A stretch of 49,951 bases of DNA from Desulfomonile tiedjei (GTDB lineage: Bacteria > Desulfobacterota > Desulfomonilia > Desulfomonilales > Desulfomonilaceae): assembly GCA_016218715.1 (NCBI GenBank), contig JACRDG010000116.1, positions 1-49,951 on the forward strand, in the 5' to 3' direction. Below are positions 25,519 to 34,633 of the stretch, piece by piece. A program made the position numbers and the translations under genes. Positions within the stretch are counted from its first letter, which is position 1, and each line of letters opens with the position of its first letter. The notes beneath the pieces were generated by a model. The model ran no database searches. It saw nothing but the letters and a program-made list of their open reading frames with translations, and was not told where the DNA came from.

Positions 25519-25738
25519 GAGAACTTGCTGGGAACATCACCAATGCAAGGTAACGGCAGATTGTCCGGCCTATCCGAACTACGGCCGTGACTGCTTCGCG
25601 GTCACCGGGACTTTTTGCCAGGGCCAACAGCAAGGAAATTACAGAAACAAGATCGAGAAGTGCCGTGAATGCACATTCTATCATGAGGTCATGGGACTTG
25701 TGACCGAGGCACCTCCTCGAAGCGGGCCACCTCGATAA
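25517..25738 (+). CDS. stand-alone two-CW domain protein
   Basis: A 73-residue protein starting ATG 25517 behind AGGGAGGG. It carries the two-CW cysteine pattern seen on signalling proteins of Desulfobacterota: C4-W5, C10, DCPAYP (C16), DCF (C26), GTFCQGQQQG (C34), then KCRECTFY (C49, C52). The domain is thought to bind a metal or act as a redox-sensitive knot; the function is not established. Usually it is appended to receptor or kinase proteins, so a free copy is notable. Neighbours are the possible 66-residue gene and a long non-coding stretch. Confidence 0.8.
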   Translation: MRTCWEHHQCKVTADCPAYPNYGRDCFAVTGTFCQGQQQGNYRNKIEKCRECTFYHEVMGLVTEAPPRSGPPR

Positions 25739-26288
25739 CCTGCTTCTGCAACAATTCCCGGTTCTGCGGACACGGTAGTCAGCATCGTGCCCTCTCTGGA
25801 GCCCAATTCTGACGCGCACCCTCCGAGTGTCTGAGATTGCCTACGCTATGGGCACATCTAACATAATGACATAACGATAGAACTTGCGATAGCCCCTGAT
25901 AATATCGCGTGGACACCTGGACAGGCCCGGCAGGCAGGTCGCCTACGGTCCGGGCGAATGAGCTGGTCCAGGCGCTGCCGAAACCAATTCGGTCGCTCGC
26001 GTCGTTGGAACAGGTTCGGCACGAAAACTGCCAGGTGAAAAACAAGATAACGTTTTCATGGAGCGTCTCGAAAATTGCCGGGGGTCATACTACTGAGCAG
26101 ATGATATGAGGCCTACGTATCAATTCCCGGGGCTCCGTCATGCTCAGCACGGGTAACGCGCAGAATGCTACCATTTGACAAATTGCGGTCCCTTAGTGAG
26201 TATGCGAGGGCGGCTCAGTCGCCGGAGCATTGCCGGATACGGCCTGATATCAGCCGCAAGCCTCAATCATAATGGGAGCGGCCTTCAA
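25739..26288. other. 550-bp region without intact gene
   Basis: No gene is supported. It leads into a remnant of a royal-jelly/yellow-like protein gene at 26289-26516 and may contain its decayed upstream part, but I cannot trace any motif. Confidence 0.45.
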
Positions 26289-26516
26289 GGCAAGGCGATC
26301 GGTGCGATCGCCACGGACCGCCAATACAAGATCCTCGTGGCCGATCCCCGCATTTCATGGCCTGAATCTTTCAGCTTCGGCCCTGACGGCTATCTTTACT
26401 TTGTTGCGAGTCAGTTGCACCTTTCAGCGCCGTTGAATGGAGGGAAGGACATGGCCAAGCCACCGTTTTACGTTTTCCGTATCAAGCCTCTCGCACCCGG
26501 GGTGGTTGGGCGCTGA
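26289..26516 (+). pseudogene. C-terminal remnant of a major royal jelly / yellow-like protein
   Basis: About 75 residues match the end of the bacterial MRJP (L-dopachrome tautomerase-related, six-bladed propeller) family: AIATDRQYKILVADPRISWPE, FSFGPDGYLYFVASQLH, LNGGKDMAKPPFYVFRIKP and the terminal APGVVGR. Full-length members have ~350-400 residues with a signal peptide. Upstream of 26289 the frame continues but the family resemblance is lost, so most of the gene is gone. It is on the plus strand, convergent with the response regulator at 26563. Confidence 0.7.
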
Positions 26517-26562
26517 ACCCGCTGGATAAGAAACGCTTGTTCGTCAGGGCGATCGCGGCGCG

Positions 26563-26967
26563 TCAACCCGTTGTCTTTCCGGTGCCCGCTGCCTGCTTGA
26601 TTTTCTCTACGAGATCGTCGAAGTCGCACGGTTTGAGCAAATAGTCGTAAGCGCCGTACTGGATTCCGTCACGGGCAGCCTCTTCCGATCCATGGCCGGT
26701 CAGCATGATCACCGCCATTTTCGGAACCAGGGCCTTGAAGATCTTAAGCACCTCGATGCCGTCGATATCTTCCATTTTCAGATCGAGCACCGCGACGTCG
26801 AACTCCGCCTTGCGCACCGCTTGCACGCCCTGGATACCGCTGAAGGCCGTGCTTACTGCAAAATTCCTCTTCGTCAGTCGCTTCTCGAGAATCCTGACGT
26901 ACGCTTCTTCGTCATCGACGAGCAAGACCTTGATACGATCGGCTTTGTTGGATTCACTGGCGCTCAT
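26563..26967 (-). CDS. receiver-only response regulator 1
   Basis: A 134-residue CheY-like protein; ATG 26967 is chosen because residues upstream are not receiver-like. It has the acidic pair VDDEE, phospho-acceptor D62 in VAVLDLKMEDIDG, T90 in IMLTGHGS and K112 in LLKPCD. The usual KMPGMDG loop is altered to KMEDIDG. There is no output domain. It is the last gene of a long minus-strand signalling/transport cluster and follows the sensor kinase gene after 201 bp. It is probably a phosphorylation target of that kinase. Confidence 0.92.
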   Translation of the reverse strand: MSASESNKADRIKVLLVDDEEAYVRILEKRLTKRNFAVSTAFSGIQGVQAVRKAEFDVAVLDLKMEDIDGIEVLKIFKALVPKMAVIMLTGHGSEEAARDGIQYGAYDYLLKPCDFDDLVEKIKQAAGTGKTTG

Positions 26968-27050
26968 GGTGCACTCTCGTTCGTCAAAACTTGCACAGTC
27001 GCGACTTAGTGGTCCCCTCCGCAAATTCAGCCACGCATTTCGGGGAGCAT

Positions 27051-27111
27051 GGTTGGACAGGAATCTCGCCTGTCGTTTCATCAGGGACAGGAAAGAACCA
27101 TGTCCCGCCAA
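27051..27111 (-). repeat. dispersed extragenic repeat, copy 1
   Basis: Read on the minus strand it opens TTGGCGGGA and ends near GACAGGCGAGATTCCTGTCC. The second copy at 29224-29302 shows the same order (TTGGCGGGA..., GGCAAGATGCCGGCCCCAC), and part of it recurs at 38415-38456. It lies between the kinase and receiver genes. Confidence 0.5.
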
Positions 27112-27168
27112 TAGAGCAGGCCGCGGCGTTAAACGGAAACCGCGTGCCGCTAGAATGTGCGACCGCAC

Positions 27169-28881
27169 TTAGCATATGCCTTCCTGAGCTGTTGGCGTCT
27201 TGGGAAGCGGAATCCGAAGATTAAACGTCGTGCCGATCCCTACGGCGCTGTTGACACTGATCTGGCCGCCCATCCTCGTGATGATGCCGTAACAGATCGA
27301 CAAACCGAGGCCGGTCCCCTTGCCTACCGGCTTCGTGGTAAAAAAGGGATCGAAGATCCTCGGCAAGTACATTTCCGGGATTCCGGGGCCGTCGTCCGCC
27401 ACCTGCAGAAGTACGAAGTTTCCTTCCGTTCTCGTCTTGACCTCGACTTTTCCTCCTCTGCTATCGATGGCATCAAGGCTATTGTTGATCAGGTTCATCA
27501 AGACCTGCTGCAATTCCGTGGGGGAAACATGTACCAGCGGGAGCTGCGGGTCCAAATCAACGTTGATCTTGATCGTCGCGTACCGGGCTCGCTGCTGACA
27601 CAGATCGACCACCTCGCCAACCAGTTCGTTCAGTTGAACGTCCTTTGGTCGAGGATCGGTCTTCCGGGCGAAACTGAGCAGTTTGTGGGTGATCTCTTTA
27701 CAGCGGATACCCTGCGTCCTGATCTGCCGGAGCGATTGCTTGAACTCCTCCAGGTTCTTGGACTCCTGCAGTTCTTCTTCACCCAGCAGATCTTGCATCC
27801 AACCTGCTTCTTCCACCATGACCGCGACGGGATTGTTGATCTCGTGCGCGATCCCTGCAGCCAACTCGCCCAGAGACGCCAACTTGCCCGCTTCGATGAC
27901 GCGCTCGTTCATCATCTGTTTTTCCTGGTCCGCTTGCATGATGCGTCGCACGACCCTCTTGGACAAGAGGACCGCAACCACAACCACGCCGAGAACCCCC
28001 AGTACGAAAATCGCCATGGAAATTCGCCGCGCCGTATACAGGGCTAAATAGGCGTCCCCCGCGGTTTGCTGGAAGGCCAACAGCCAGTGCCCGTCCTTCA
28101 ATCGGGACACGACGTACACGTAATCATCCCCGGCGGCGTTGGCTTTCTCGACGAGAGACACGTCATCGCCTCCCTTGGAGGGCGCGGTCAGGAAACTCAC
28201 ATATGGCTCTCTGGACGGATCGATCTCCGTACGCGGTTTAGTTTGGAACTCTCCTTTACTATTGAGAATAAACGCAAATCCCGTCGATCCGATGCGTATG
28301 CTCTCCACGAGCGAATTGAACGCGTCAAAATCGACCGTGGCCCTCAATATCCACTTGGCCCCTCCGTGCTCGCGTTGCACGGTAACGATAAAATGGGGCA
28401 ATCCCCGCAATCCCGGGAACACGTCACTGATATGCGTCTGATTCTGCATCGCCTCCCGGAACCACGCGGCCTGGGAGTAGTCGGCTTCCTGCAACCTGAA
28501 TGGACCTGCATAGGCAATCTGAATCCCGTGATCGTTCACGACTCCGAGATCGACGAACGCTCGGCCGTACACGTCCTGGAGGACCTTTAGCCGATCCTTC
28601 AGGAATACCTCATCGCTGAGCTGGTCAAACGTATAGGAGTCGGCCACAACGCGAATATCGGCAAGTTTCTCATTCAAGAAAGTGTCAATGTTCTGCCGGT
28701 GTTTCTTTATCAAGACCTTCAGGTGGTCCGCCACCTTTTCCTGATACGACACCTGGAAAAAGTAGCGAATCGTCCCCGATATCAACAGCAGTGGTATCAG
28801 GGACACCACTACCATGATGATAACGATCCGCCGCGTCAGCGATCGATAGTACGTTTCGTTTTCACCATTCTGATCGCTCAT
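27169..28881 (-). CDS. membrane sensor histidine kinase with Cache-like sensor
   Basis: A 570-residue protein; ATG 28881 follows AGAGG. It has a membrane helix at ~19-41, a periplasmic double-Cache-like sensor at ~42-285 ([50 protein letters not shown]), and a second helix at ~287-307. The kinase core follows: H-box [16 protein letters not shown] (phospho-His 346), N-box [14 protein letters not shown]1 VADDGPGIP and G2 [14 protein letters not shown]. It has no attached receiver, so it should phosphorylate free ones, several of which lie on either side. Cache domains commonly bind small carboxylates or amino acids; here the ligand may be what the SLC13-type carriers move (inference). Confidence 0.93.
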   Translation of the reverse strand: MSDQNGENETYYRSLTRRIVIIMVVVSLIPLLLISGTIRYFFQVSYQEKVADHLKVLIKKHRQNIDTFLNEKLADIRVVADSYTFDQLSDEVFLKDRLKVLQDVYGRAFVDLGVVNDHGIQIAYAGPFRLQEADYSQAAWFREAMQNQTHISDVFPGLRGLPHFIVTVQREHGGAKWILRATVDFDAFNSLVESIRIGSTGFAFILNSKGEFQTKPRTEIDPSREPYVSFLTAPSKGGDDVSLVEKANAAGDDYVYVVSRLKDGHWLLAFQQTAGDAYLALYTARRISMAIFVLGVLGVVVVAVLLSKRVVRRIMQADQEKQMMNERVIEAGKLASLGELAAGIAHEINNPVAVMVEEAGWMQDLLGEEELQESKNLEEFKQSLRQIRTQGIRCKEITHKLLSFARKTDPRPKDVQLNELVGEVVDLCQQRARYATIKINVDLDPQLPLVHVSPTELQQVLMNLINNSLDAIDSRGGKVEVKTRTEGNFVLLQVADDGPGIPEMYLPRIFDPFFTTKPVGKGTGLGLSICYGIITRMGGQISVNSAVGIGTTFNLRIPLPKTPTAQEGIC

Positions 28882-28957
28882 AGCAAACCTCTGAGGGATC
28901 GTCCCAAAATAACCGTGTCTATTATGCCTCCCAATAAGGACGCGCGCAATCCCCATC

Positions 28958-28985
28958 CGTCATTCCGGCAAAGGCCGGAATCCAG
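28958..28985. repeat. extragenic palindromic repeat (CGTCATTCCGGC type), copy 1
   Basis: CGTCATTCCGGC-aaa-GGCCGGAAT-CCAG forms an 8-bp hairpin. It is followed about 28 bases later by a TTCAGTATCTTCCGGACCC segment. Copy 2 is at 40243-40270 with the same extended order. Related repeats are common in Proteobacteria. Confidence 0.8.
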
Positions 28986-29223
28986 TGACGCCGGGGGCGG
29001 GATTCAGTATCTTCCGGACCCGGGCCGTCGCCGAGGTGACGGCGCAGGTCGATCGGTTCTCCGGTCTTGCATTGCAGCTCGCGTGCTCAACCGGAGGGTC
29101 GCCTCGGCCACATCACACACACGCAAATTGCGGAACGCGACACTAAGCGGGCCATTTCCTGAATGCGGTCGCGTATTCCCGCGGGATGCTGTTTGTGCCA
29201 ACCACCGCGGCCTCTCTGGCTGT

Positions 29224-29302
29224 ATTGGCGGGAAAGGCGTCCCGCCTGTCATTTCCTCATGGACCGGCAAGATGCCGGCCCCACTGAACAGCCACGGGCA
29301 GG
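29224..29302 (+). repeat. dispersed extragenic repeat, copy 2
   Basis: It opens TTGGCGGGA and contains GGCAAGATGCCGGCCCCACTG. Bases 29261-29302 match 38415-38456 at 33 of 42 positions by my count, and the whole resembles the complement of 27051-27111. Confidence 0.6.
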
Positions 29303-29564
29303 GACCCCAAGGGAGACATCGTGTTTGCGACAAGGTGTACCTGGCGGCCTCTCTTTCGGGAATCGGTCCATGCGGCCCCGCGTGCTAGATTGGCTCTCGA
29401 TCATTCCTCGAGACTTCGAACGATGCGGTTCCCGTTGGTCTCGGCATCCCACGCCTGCTCCGGCAATCGCTTAGAATATACTCCGGCGAGGATCGGACGG
29501 TCAATCATTGCTTGTGAAAACCAATCGTATCAGGGACCGTAACTGCGATTCTCGTTGGGAAATC

Positions 29565-30005
29565 TCACCTGCCTCGTTTCCTCCTCAACTCTATACCGAC
29601 GGCTTCCAGTATCTTCTCTTGATGCGCACGTTTCTTCGTTTTCGCTTCATTAACTTTCTTGAGAAGGTCCTCAACGTCGCACGGTTTCATCAGGTAGTCG
29701 TACGCTCCGAGTTTCATCCCTTCGATAGCCGACTCGACCGTTGCATGGCCGGTCAACATGATCACCTCGACAATGGGATGCGCTTTCTTGATTTCCCTCA
29801 AGGTAGCGATCCCATCCATGCCCGGCATTTTCACGTCGAGAAGCACGACGTCCACGTCTGGAGCCCCGTCGAGAGCGGCAAGGCCCTGCTTGCCATCGAA
29901 CGCTGTCAACACATCCACGTCTCGGATGGAGAGCCGTTTCTCCAGCGCGGACACGAAGCCTTCCTCATCATCGATCAAGAGCACCTTCGTGTTTATGCCA
30001 TCCAT
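29565..30005 (-). CDS. receiver-only response regulator 2
   Basis: A 146-residue protein; ATG 30005 has AGGA upstream. The receiver is canonical: IDDEE, D57 in LLDVKMPGMDG, T in MLTGHATVES, K107 in LMKPCD. A charged helical tail of about 30 residues (KKVNEAKTKKRAHQEKI, ending RRKRGR) replaces any output domain. Its core is nearly identical to receiver 3 (shared ATVESAIEGMKLGA and DYLMKPCD), so they are recent paralogs. The receivers resemble those of NtrC-type regulators without the ATPase and DNA-binding parts. It lies 66 bp after the CBS protein 1 gene. Confidence 0.93.
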   Translation of the reverse strand: MDGINTKVLLIDDEEGFVSALEKRLSIRDVDVLTAFDGKQGLAALDGAPDVDVVLLDVKMPGMDGIATLREIKKAHPIVEVIMLTGHATVESAIEGMKLGAYDYLMKPCDVEDLLKKVNEAKTKKRAHQEKILEAVGIELRRKRGR

Positions 30006-30071
30006 GATAGTGTCCTCATGAAAACGGAATAATGTCAAGAGACTGTCACTGCTTCAGAGGTCAGCTTCCCA

Positions 30072-30572
30072 TTACAGGCGAAAGTCGCGCAGCAGGGCGC
30101 GTTCTTCCTCAGGCGTGACCTGATTGAACATCAGTGCTGCCACGGTATTGAAGATATCCGAGAGCTTGACTATTCCCTGGAGCTTGCCCTCCTTCAAGAC
30201 CGGCACCAGAGACACATTGTGATCCATCATGATGTCCAGGGCCTTGAGGATGCTGTCTTCCGGCACAACCGATGCAGCGAAAGGGGTGACGAGTTCGCGA
30301 ACGGGATTTGTGGCTTGGCCGAGTGCGCACGGTTCATCGGTTTTCTCGCACAGATGTCGCACCGCCTTCAACAGGTCGGTGAGATGGACGAAGCCGAGCA
30401 GGCTGTAGTTCTCATCGAAGACCAACGGCGTGGAACGGCCGTGTTCCAGCTTCTCGTCTTCGGAGATAATCCTCAGGATCTTGATGGTCGTGCTGACGTC
30501 GGCCTCGCCTCTGAGCTGAGGCCACTGACTGGGAGGGATCATGAGTTTCGACACAGGAACGGAATGCGGCAT
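30072..30572 (-). CDS. CBS-pair protein 1
   Basis: A 166-residue soluble protein with two CBS motifs: residues ~8-70 (LVFDENYSLLGFVHLTDLLKAV) and ~90-150 (SILKALDIMMDHNVSLVPVLKEGKLQGIVKLSDIFNTV). CBS pairs bind adenine nucleotides or SAM and regulate enzymes or transporters. ATG 30572 follows AAGGAGAG. It lies between two receiver-only genes and near two membrane carriers. A second CBS protein (34634-35188) occupies the matching place on the other side of the carriers. Likely role: nucleotide-dependent control of a carrier or kinase (inference). Confidence 0.9.
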   Translation of the reverse strand: MPHSVPVSKLMIPPSQWPQLRGEADVSTTIKILRIISEDEKLEHGRSTPLVFDENYSLLGFVHLTDLLKAVRHLCEKTDEPCALGQATNPVRELVTPFAASVVPEDSILKALDIMMDHNVSLVPVLKEGKLQGIVKLSDIFNTVAALMFNQVTPEEERALLRDFRL

Positions 30573-30698
30573 ATCTCATCTCTCCTTCTGAATTCCTTAC
30601 CGAGGAGTATCGAACCAATGGTTGTCCAGCCGATCGAGTGCCACTGCCGGCTTGCCCAGCAGTAGCACCCGCAGAGGCCGTCGTTCCGCGCAAGGCAC

Positions 30699-31130
30699 TC
30701 AGTCTCCGCGTCGCAACGCAATATTGAGCGCCCGGGCTTCTGCGATCTTCTCTTCGTGCTTGCTCTTCTTATTCTTGGCTTCCTGAACTTTGGACATGAG
30801 CAGCTCGATGTCGCAGGGTTTCATGAGATAATCCAACGCGCCGAGCTTCATCCCCTCGATCGCGGACTCCACGGTCGCGTGTCCGGTGAGCATGATGACC
30901 TCGACCAACGGGTGCGCGGCTTTGATTGCTTTGAGAGTCTCCACGCCGTCCATTCCCGGCATCTTCACATCCAGCACTACCACGTCGATCCGAGAATCGG
31001 CAGCTAGTTTCTCCATGGCTTCAGGTCCACTGAACGAAGGCAGCACCGTGAGGCCTCTCTTCTCGAGGCGTTTGGTCAGAGCTTCCACAAAGGGAGCTTC
31101 ATCGTCGACTAAAAGTACTTTGGCGATCAT
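30699..31130 (-). CDS. receiver-only response regulator 3
   Basis: A 143-residue receiver; ATG 31130 follows GAGGAGAG. It has VDDEA, D54 in VVLDVKMPGMDG, MLTGHATVES and K104 in LMKPCD, plus a charged helical tail (VQEAKNKKSKHEEKIAEAR). No output domain is present. It is a close paralog of receiver 2 and lies 87 bp after the ArsB/NhaD-like carrier gene, suggesting co-transcription with it. Confidence 0.93.
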   Translation of the reverse strand: MIAKVLLVDDEAPFVEALTKRLEKRGLTVLPSFSGPEAMEKLAADSRIDVVVLDVKMPGMDGVETLKAIKAAHPLVEVIMLTGHATVESAIEGMKLGALDYLMKPCDIELLMSKVQEAKNKKSKHEEKIAEARALNIALRRGD

Positions 31131-31217
31131 CCTGATCTCTCCTCTTCAGAGTGCGGGCATCATCGCGAGCACGAGCTTTTCTGAGGCCCTCTATACCTTT
31201 CATCCCACACCAGGCTG

Positions 31218-32957
31218 CTAGTAGCGCAGCAACAGGAACACGGACGAGATGATGAGGCTTATGATGGTTATGGGCGCGGCCTCTTTCACGAAGGCCCCGA
31301 AGCTTATCTTATATCCGGCTCTCTCCGCTATACCGGTGGTGACGACGTTGGCGGAAGCGCCGATGATGGTCCCGTTGCCTCCGAAACAGGCTCCCAGAGC
31401 CAGTGCCCACCAGAGGACACCGCTTTCAGCTCCCGGCATGGTCTTCGTCAGGAACAGGGTGATCGGGAGCATGGTGGCGGTGTACGGGATGTTATCCACG
31501 ATCGCGGAGGCGATGCCGGAAACCCAGAGGATCATCAACACAGCGACCCAGAGTTTCCCCTGGCAAACCGCAAGGATCCAGTCTGCAATGACCTGGAGTA
31601 TTCCCGTCTGTTCCGCCGCGCCCACTACGATGAAGAGCATGATGAAGAAGACGAGCGACGGCCACTCGATCTCTTTCTCGAGCATCTCCACGATGTCCAG
31701 CTTGGTCACGAGCAGGATGAGGCCTGCACCGAAGAGCGCCGCAACGCTGACCTCCATGTGGAACAGACCGTGAAGAATGAACAGCGCGATGACCCCAAGA
31801 AGTACGATGCCGCCCAGGGTGAGCACTTTCGCGTCGGTGATCTTGTACTTCTCCTTCAGGAACGCGATCATCTTCGGGACGTCCTCGACCTTGGCCTTGT
31901 GATACTCGGCTCCGTACAGGAACTTGTTGTAGACGATCTGAGCGATCAGTACCACGACCACAACTGGTGTGAGATTGAGGACAAAATCGTTGAAAGTTAT
32001 CCCCGCGAACGATCCGATCATGATGTTGGGCGGGTCGCCGATAAGGGTCGCGGTGCCTCCGAAGTTGGATGCCAGGATCTCGGGCATGAGAAAGACGAAC
32101 GGCGAGACACCCAGCACCACGGCGATTTCCAGGGTCACCGGCGTGAGGAGGAGCATGGTCGTCACGTTGTCGAGAAACGCGCTCGTCACCGCGGTGACGA
32201 TGCACAGGGCCGAGGAAAGGACGAAGATGTGGCCCCTCGCCACCTGGAACGACTTGTACGCCAGCCACTGAAACACACCCGAGACTTTCAGCACGCCCAC
32301 GATGATCATCATCCCCATGAGGAGGAAGATGACGTTCCAGTCCACCGCACGGAGGGCCTGATCGTAGGTGAGGATATTATACGCCTCGTCGAAGTGCCCG
32401 AAGGTATGCGTGATGAAGAGGAGCGTCGCTGCCCCGAGAAACGCGGCCAGGGTCCTGTGAAGTATTTCAAAAGCGATGAGCACGTAAACCGCTATGAACA
32501 CGACGAGCGCTATCCAGAAGGCTTTGCCCTGGAAGCGTTGCATCTTCAACGAGGTGGACGCGACGAAACGGGTGATCCCCTCTTCGCCTGCGCCCTCGTC
32601 GAACACCTTGAGCGGAACGAGCTGGGATGGCTTGAAACTCGGCCGGGTAATCTTTACCGACCACTTGCCGTCCTTGATCTTTTCCGCGGGAGCTGGGATC
32701 TCTAGCGAAAAGAGGCCGTTCTTGCCGGTTTCCACGGGTTTGTACTCGTGATCGCCCGGTGCGGGGACGAGATACGGTTTACCGTTGAGATAGGGCAGGA
32801 TGTTCGCCTCGCCCAGCGGACTACCCGCGGAGTCGAGGACCTTGCCCTGGACTACGAGGACCGCGTTGGGGGACTTGGAATCGGCTGCCATGGCAAATCC
32901 CAAGCCTACGAAGAGGGCAAGGAACATCAAACCTATGGTCTGAAAACGACGCGTCAT
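31218..32957 (-). CDS. ArsB/NhaD-type (SLC13 superfamily) carrier with N-terminal beta-sandwich domain
   Basis: A 579-residue protein; ATG 32957 has AAAGGG eight bases upstream and opens a signal peptide (TIGLMFLALFVGLGFAMAA). Residues ~33-140 look like a carboxypeptidase-regulatory or Ig-like beta domain (VVQGKVLDSAGSPLGEANI; NGLFSLEIPAP), presumably periplasmic. From ~146 on come about a dozen membrane helices with ion-transporter-superfamily motifs: SAFLDNVTTMLLLTPVT, SNFGGTATLIGDPPNIMIGSF, and in the second half IVDNIPYTATMLP and GGNGTIIGASANVV. Relatives are Na+/H+ antiporters, arsenite exporters and citrate/sulfate carriers. It is adjacent to a second carrier (55 bp gap). Substrate unknown. 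Confidence 0.88.
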   Translation of the reverse strand: MTRRFQTIGLMFLALFVGLGFAMAADSKSPNAVLVVQGKVLDSAGSPLGEANILPYLNGKPYLVPAPGDHEYKPVETGKNGLFSLEIPAPAEKIKDGKWSVKITRPSFKPSQLVPLKVFDEGAGEEGITRFVASTSLKMQRFQGKAFWIALVVFIAVYVLIAFEILHRTLAAFLGAATLLFITHTFGHFDEAYNILTYDQALRAVDWNVIFLLMGMMIIVGVLKVSGVFQWLAYKSFQVARGHIFVLSSALCIVTAVTSAFLDNVTTMLLLTPVTLEIAVVLGVSPFVFLMPEILASNFGGTATLIGDPPNIMIGSFAGITFNDFVLNLTPVVVVVLIAQIVYNKFLYGAEYHKAKVEDVPKMIAFLKEKYKITDAKVLTLGGIVLLGVIALFILHGLFHMEVSVAALFGAGLILLVTKLDIVEMLEKEIEWPSLVFFIMLFIVVGAAEQTGILQVIADWILAVCQGKLWVAVLMILWVSGIASAIVDNIPYTATMLPITLFLTKTMPGAESGVLWWALALGACFGGNGTIIGASANVVTTGIAERAGYKISFGAFVKEAAPITIISLIISSVFLLLRY

Positions 32958-33012
32958 TTTGCAACCCTTTCCGGATGGTAAGCGGACGGGGTGTGGCCCC
33001 GCCCGCAATCCA

Positions 33013-34488
33013 CTACTTTATCAGGACCGGCATGCCCATAAGCGGCCAGACCACATAACACATCAGGGCGAGAACCGCCATCAGCATGAGACTCGGCGGA
33101 ATCCCATACATGAAGAACTCGCCGGTGGAGAACTGCTTGGAATCGTAAGCAATGGCATTGGGCGCCGCGCCCACCAGCAGGATGAACGGCATGCCCGCGG
33201 TGGCGAGCGATGAGAACATGACCACGTCCGGGGCCACCGAGAGGTACTTGGCAGTGACCAGCGCGACCGGCAGCGAAATGGCGATGGCCGCCACGTTCAT
33301 GATGAAGTTCGTCAGCACCAGCACGAAGAAGGCAACCCCCAGCACAAAGATCAACCAGTGGGCCTTCTGAAACAGTGCCAGCCAGTTGATGGCCAGCCAT
33401 TCGGCCGCGCCGGTCTGCCACAGGCAGTAGCCGATGCTCATGGCTCCGGCAAAGAGGAGCACGATATTCCAGGGTATGAGTTCCAGGTCGTCGATGTCCA
33501 GGATCCCCAGCACGAAGAAGAGAATCGTGGAGACCAGAAAGATCGCCGACTTGTCCAAGGCCCTGAGGGGAGGAATCATGACCTGCAGCGACATGACAAC
33601 GATCGCAGCGCCGACGATCGCGAGCGAAATGATTTCATTCTTCGATATAGGGCCGAGGTTCTTGCTGAGTTCGCTCACTCGCTCCCGTAAACCGACTATC
33701 ACCGGTTTCTCCGGTTTCATCACAACGCAAAAGTAGATCCAGAGCAGGAACACCATGGTCCACCCGAGCGGGGCCATGTAATAGGTGAGCTGGAAAAAGC
33801 TCACCTCCGTGCCCGCCATCTCCTTGAAGAAGCCCAGAGCCACGATACCGCGGGCCGCGCCAAGCAACGTGATAATGCTCCCGGCGCCGCACACGTACGC
33901 CATTCCCATGAAGAGGCCTTTGCCGAATTTTGTCGGCTTGTCCCCCTCCTCGTACAGGCCGTAGATGGCCAGAAGCAACGGATACACCGTCGCGGCCACG
34001 CCTGTGTGTGCCATGATGTGCGTGAGAAGAGCTATCAAAAGGAAAACACCGAGGTAAATGGTAGTGGTCTTCTCACCGACAAGCGCGAGCATCTTGTATG
34101 CCATGCGCTTCGTGAGCCCGGTCTTGTTGAATACCAGGCCGATCACCAGCGATGCAAAGATGAACAGCACAGCGGGGTCCATGAAATCGTTGAAGGCTTC
34201 CTTTGCCGGACGAATCAGGAACAGAGCCTGCGTCACGCCGATGACCAGGCTGGTGACGCCGATCGGCACCACCTCGAAAACCCACCATGTGCCGGCCAGA
34301 GCGAAAACCGCTAAGGCTCCTTTGCCCTGCGTAGACAAGACAAAATGCTTGCCCAGCGGATCGATCGCGTCGGACCACGGTGGCGAATAGTAGATCGCCA
34401 AGAAGAGCCCGACACCCGTGAACAAGGCTATGAGCCTCGTCCAGTCTATCTTTATCCCTTGCGAAAGGGGCATGGCATCTGCAGTCAT
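33013..34488 (-). CDS. SLC13/DASS-family anion transporter
   Basis: A 491-residue membrane protein; ATG 34488 follows AAGGAGGA. It has around 12 helices with two inverted repeats typical of divalent-anion/sodium symporters: FNKTGLTKRMAYKML early, HTGVAATVYPLLLAIYGL (first substrate loop), and late LTNFIMNVAAIAISLPVA and LVGAAPNAIAYDSKQFSTGEFF (second substrate loop). Family members move sulfate, succinate or citrate with Na+. In a sulfur- or acid-metabolising anaerobe sulfate or a dicarboxylate is plausible but not shown. It lies between CBS protein 2 and the ArsB/NhaD-like carrier; the latter may be its counterpart for the opposite direction or another anion. Confidence 0.88.
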   Translation of the reverse strand: MTADAMPLSQGIKIDWTRLIALFTGVGLFLAIYYSPPWSDAIDPLGKHFVLSTQGKGALAVFALAGTWWVFEVVPIGVTSLVIGVTQALFLIRPAKEAFNDFMDPAVLFIFASLVIGLVFNKTGLTKRMAYKMLALVGEKTTTIYLGVFLLIALLTHIMAHTGVAATVYPLLLAIYGLYEEGDKPTKFGKGLFMGMAYVCGAGSIITLLGAARGIVALGFFKEMAGTEVSFFQLTYYMAPLGWTMVFLLWIYFCVVMKPEKPVIVGLRERVSELSKNLGPISKNEIISLAIVGAAIVVMSLQVMIPPLRALDKSAIFLVSTILFFVLGILDIDDLELIPWNIVLLFAGAMSIGYCLWQTGAAEWLAINWLALFQKAHWLIFVLGVAFFVLVLTNFIMNVAAIAISLPVALVTAKYLSVAPDVVMFSSLATAGMPFILLVGAAPNAIAYDSKQFSTGEFFMYGIPPSLMLMAVLALMCYVVWPLMGMPVLIK

Positions 34489-34633
34489 AAACTGAGTCCT
34501 CCTTGAACACTCCCAAGGTAGAGTCGAAACCACATATCGCGGCAAGAAAACTCTGCGTTTTCTTGGAATCGTGCGGAACGGTGAGCGAGCCGGTTTAACC
34601 TGGGAGGCAACCGCCAGGCCCGGAGCGTTCACG

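Larger units (their letters stand above)
28882..29564. other. 683-bp intergenic region with repeats
   Basis: No gene. It holds an extragenic palindromic repeat at 28958-28985 and a copy of a second dispersed repeat at 29224-29302. It separates the kinase gene from receiver 2, so the cluster is probably not a single transcript. Confidence 0.6.

Noticed and set aside
27157-28047. 296-codon frame opposite the sensor kinase
   Set aside because: The kinase H, N and G boxes are intact on the other strand; this is its shadow.
31758-32705. 315-codon open frame antisense to the ArsB/NhaD-like carrier
   Set aside because: The translation is Arg/Asp/His-rich low-complexity sequence typical of the complement of hydrophobic membrane helices.
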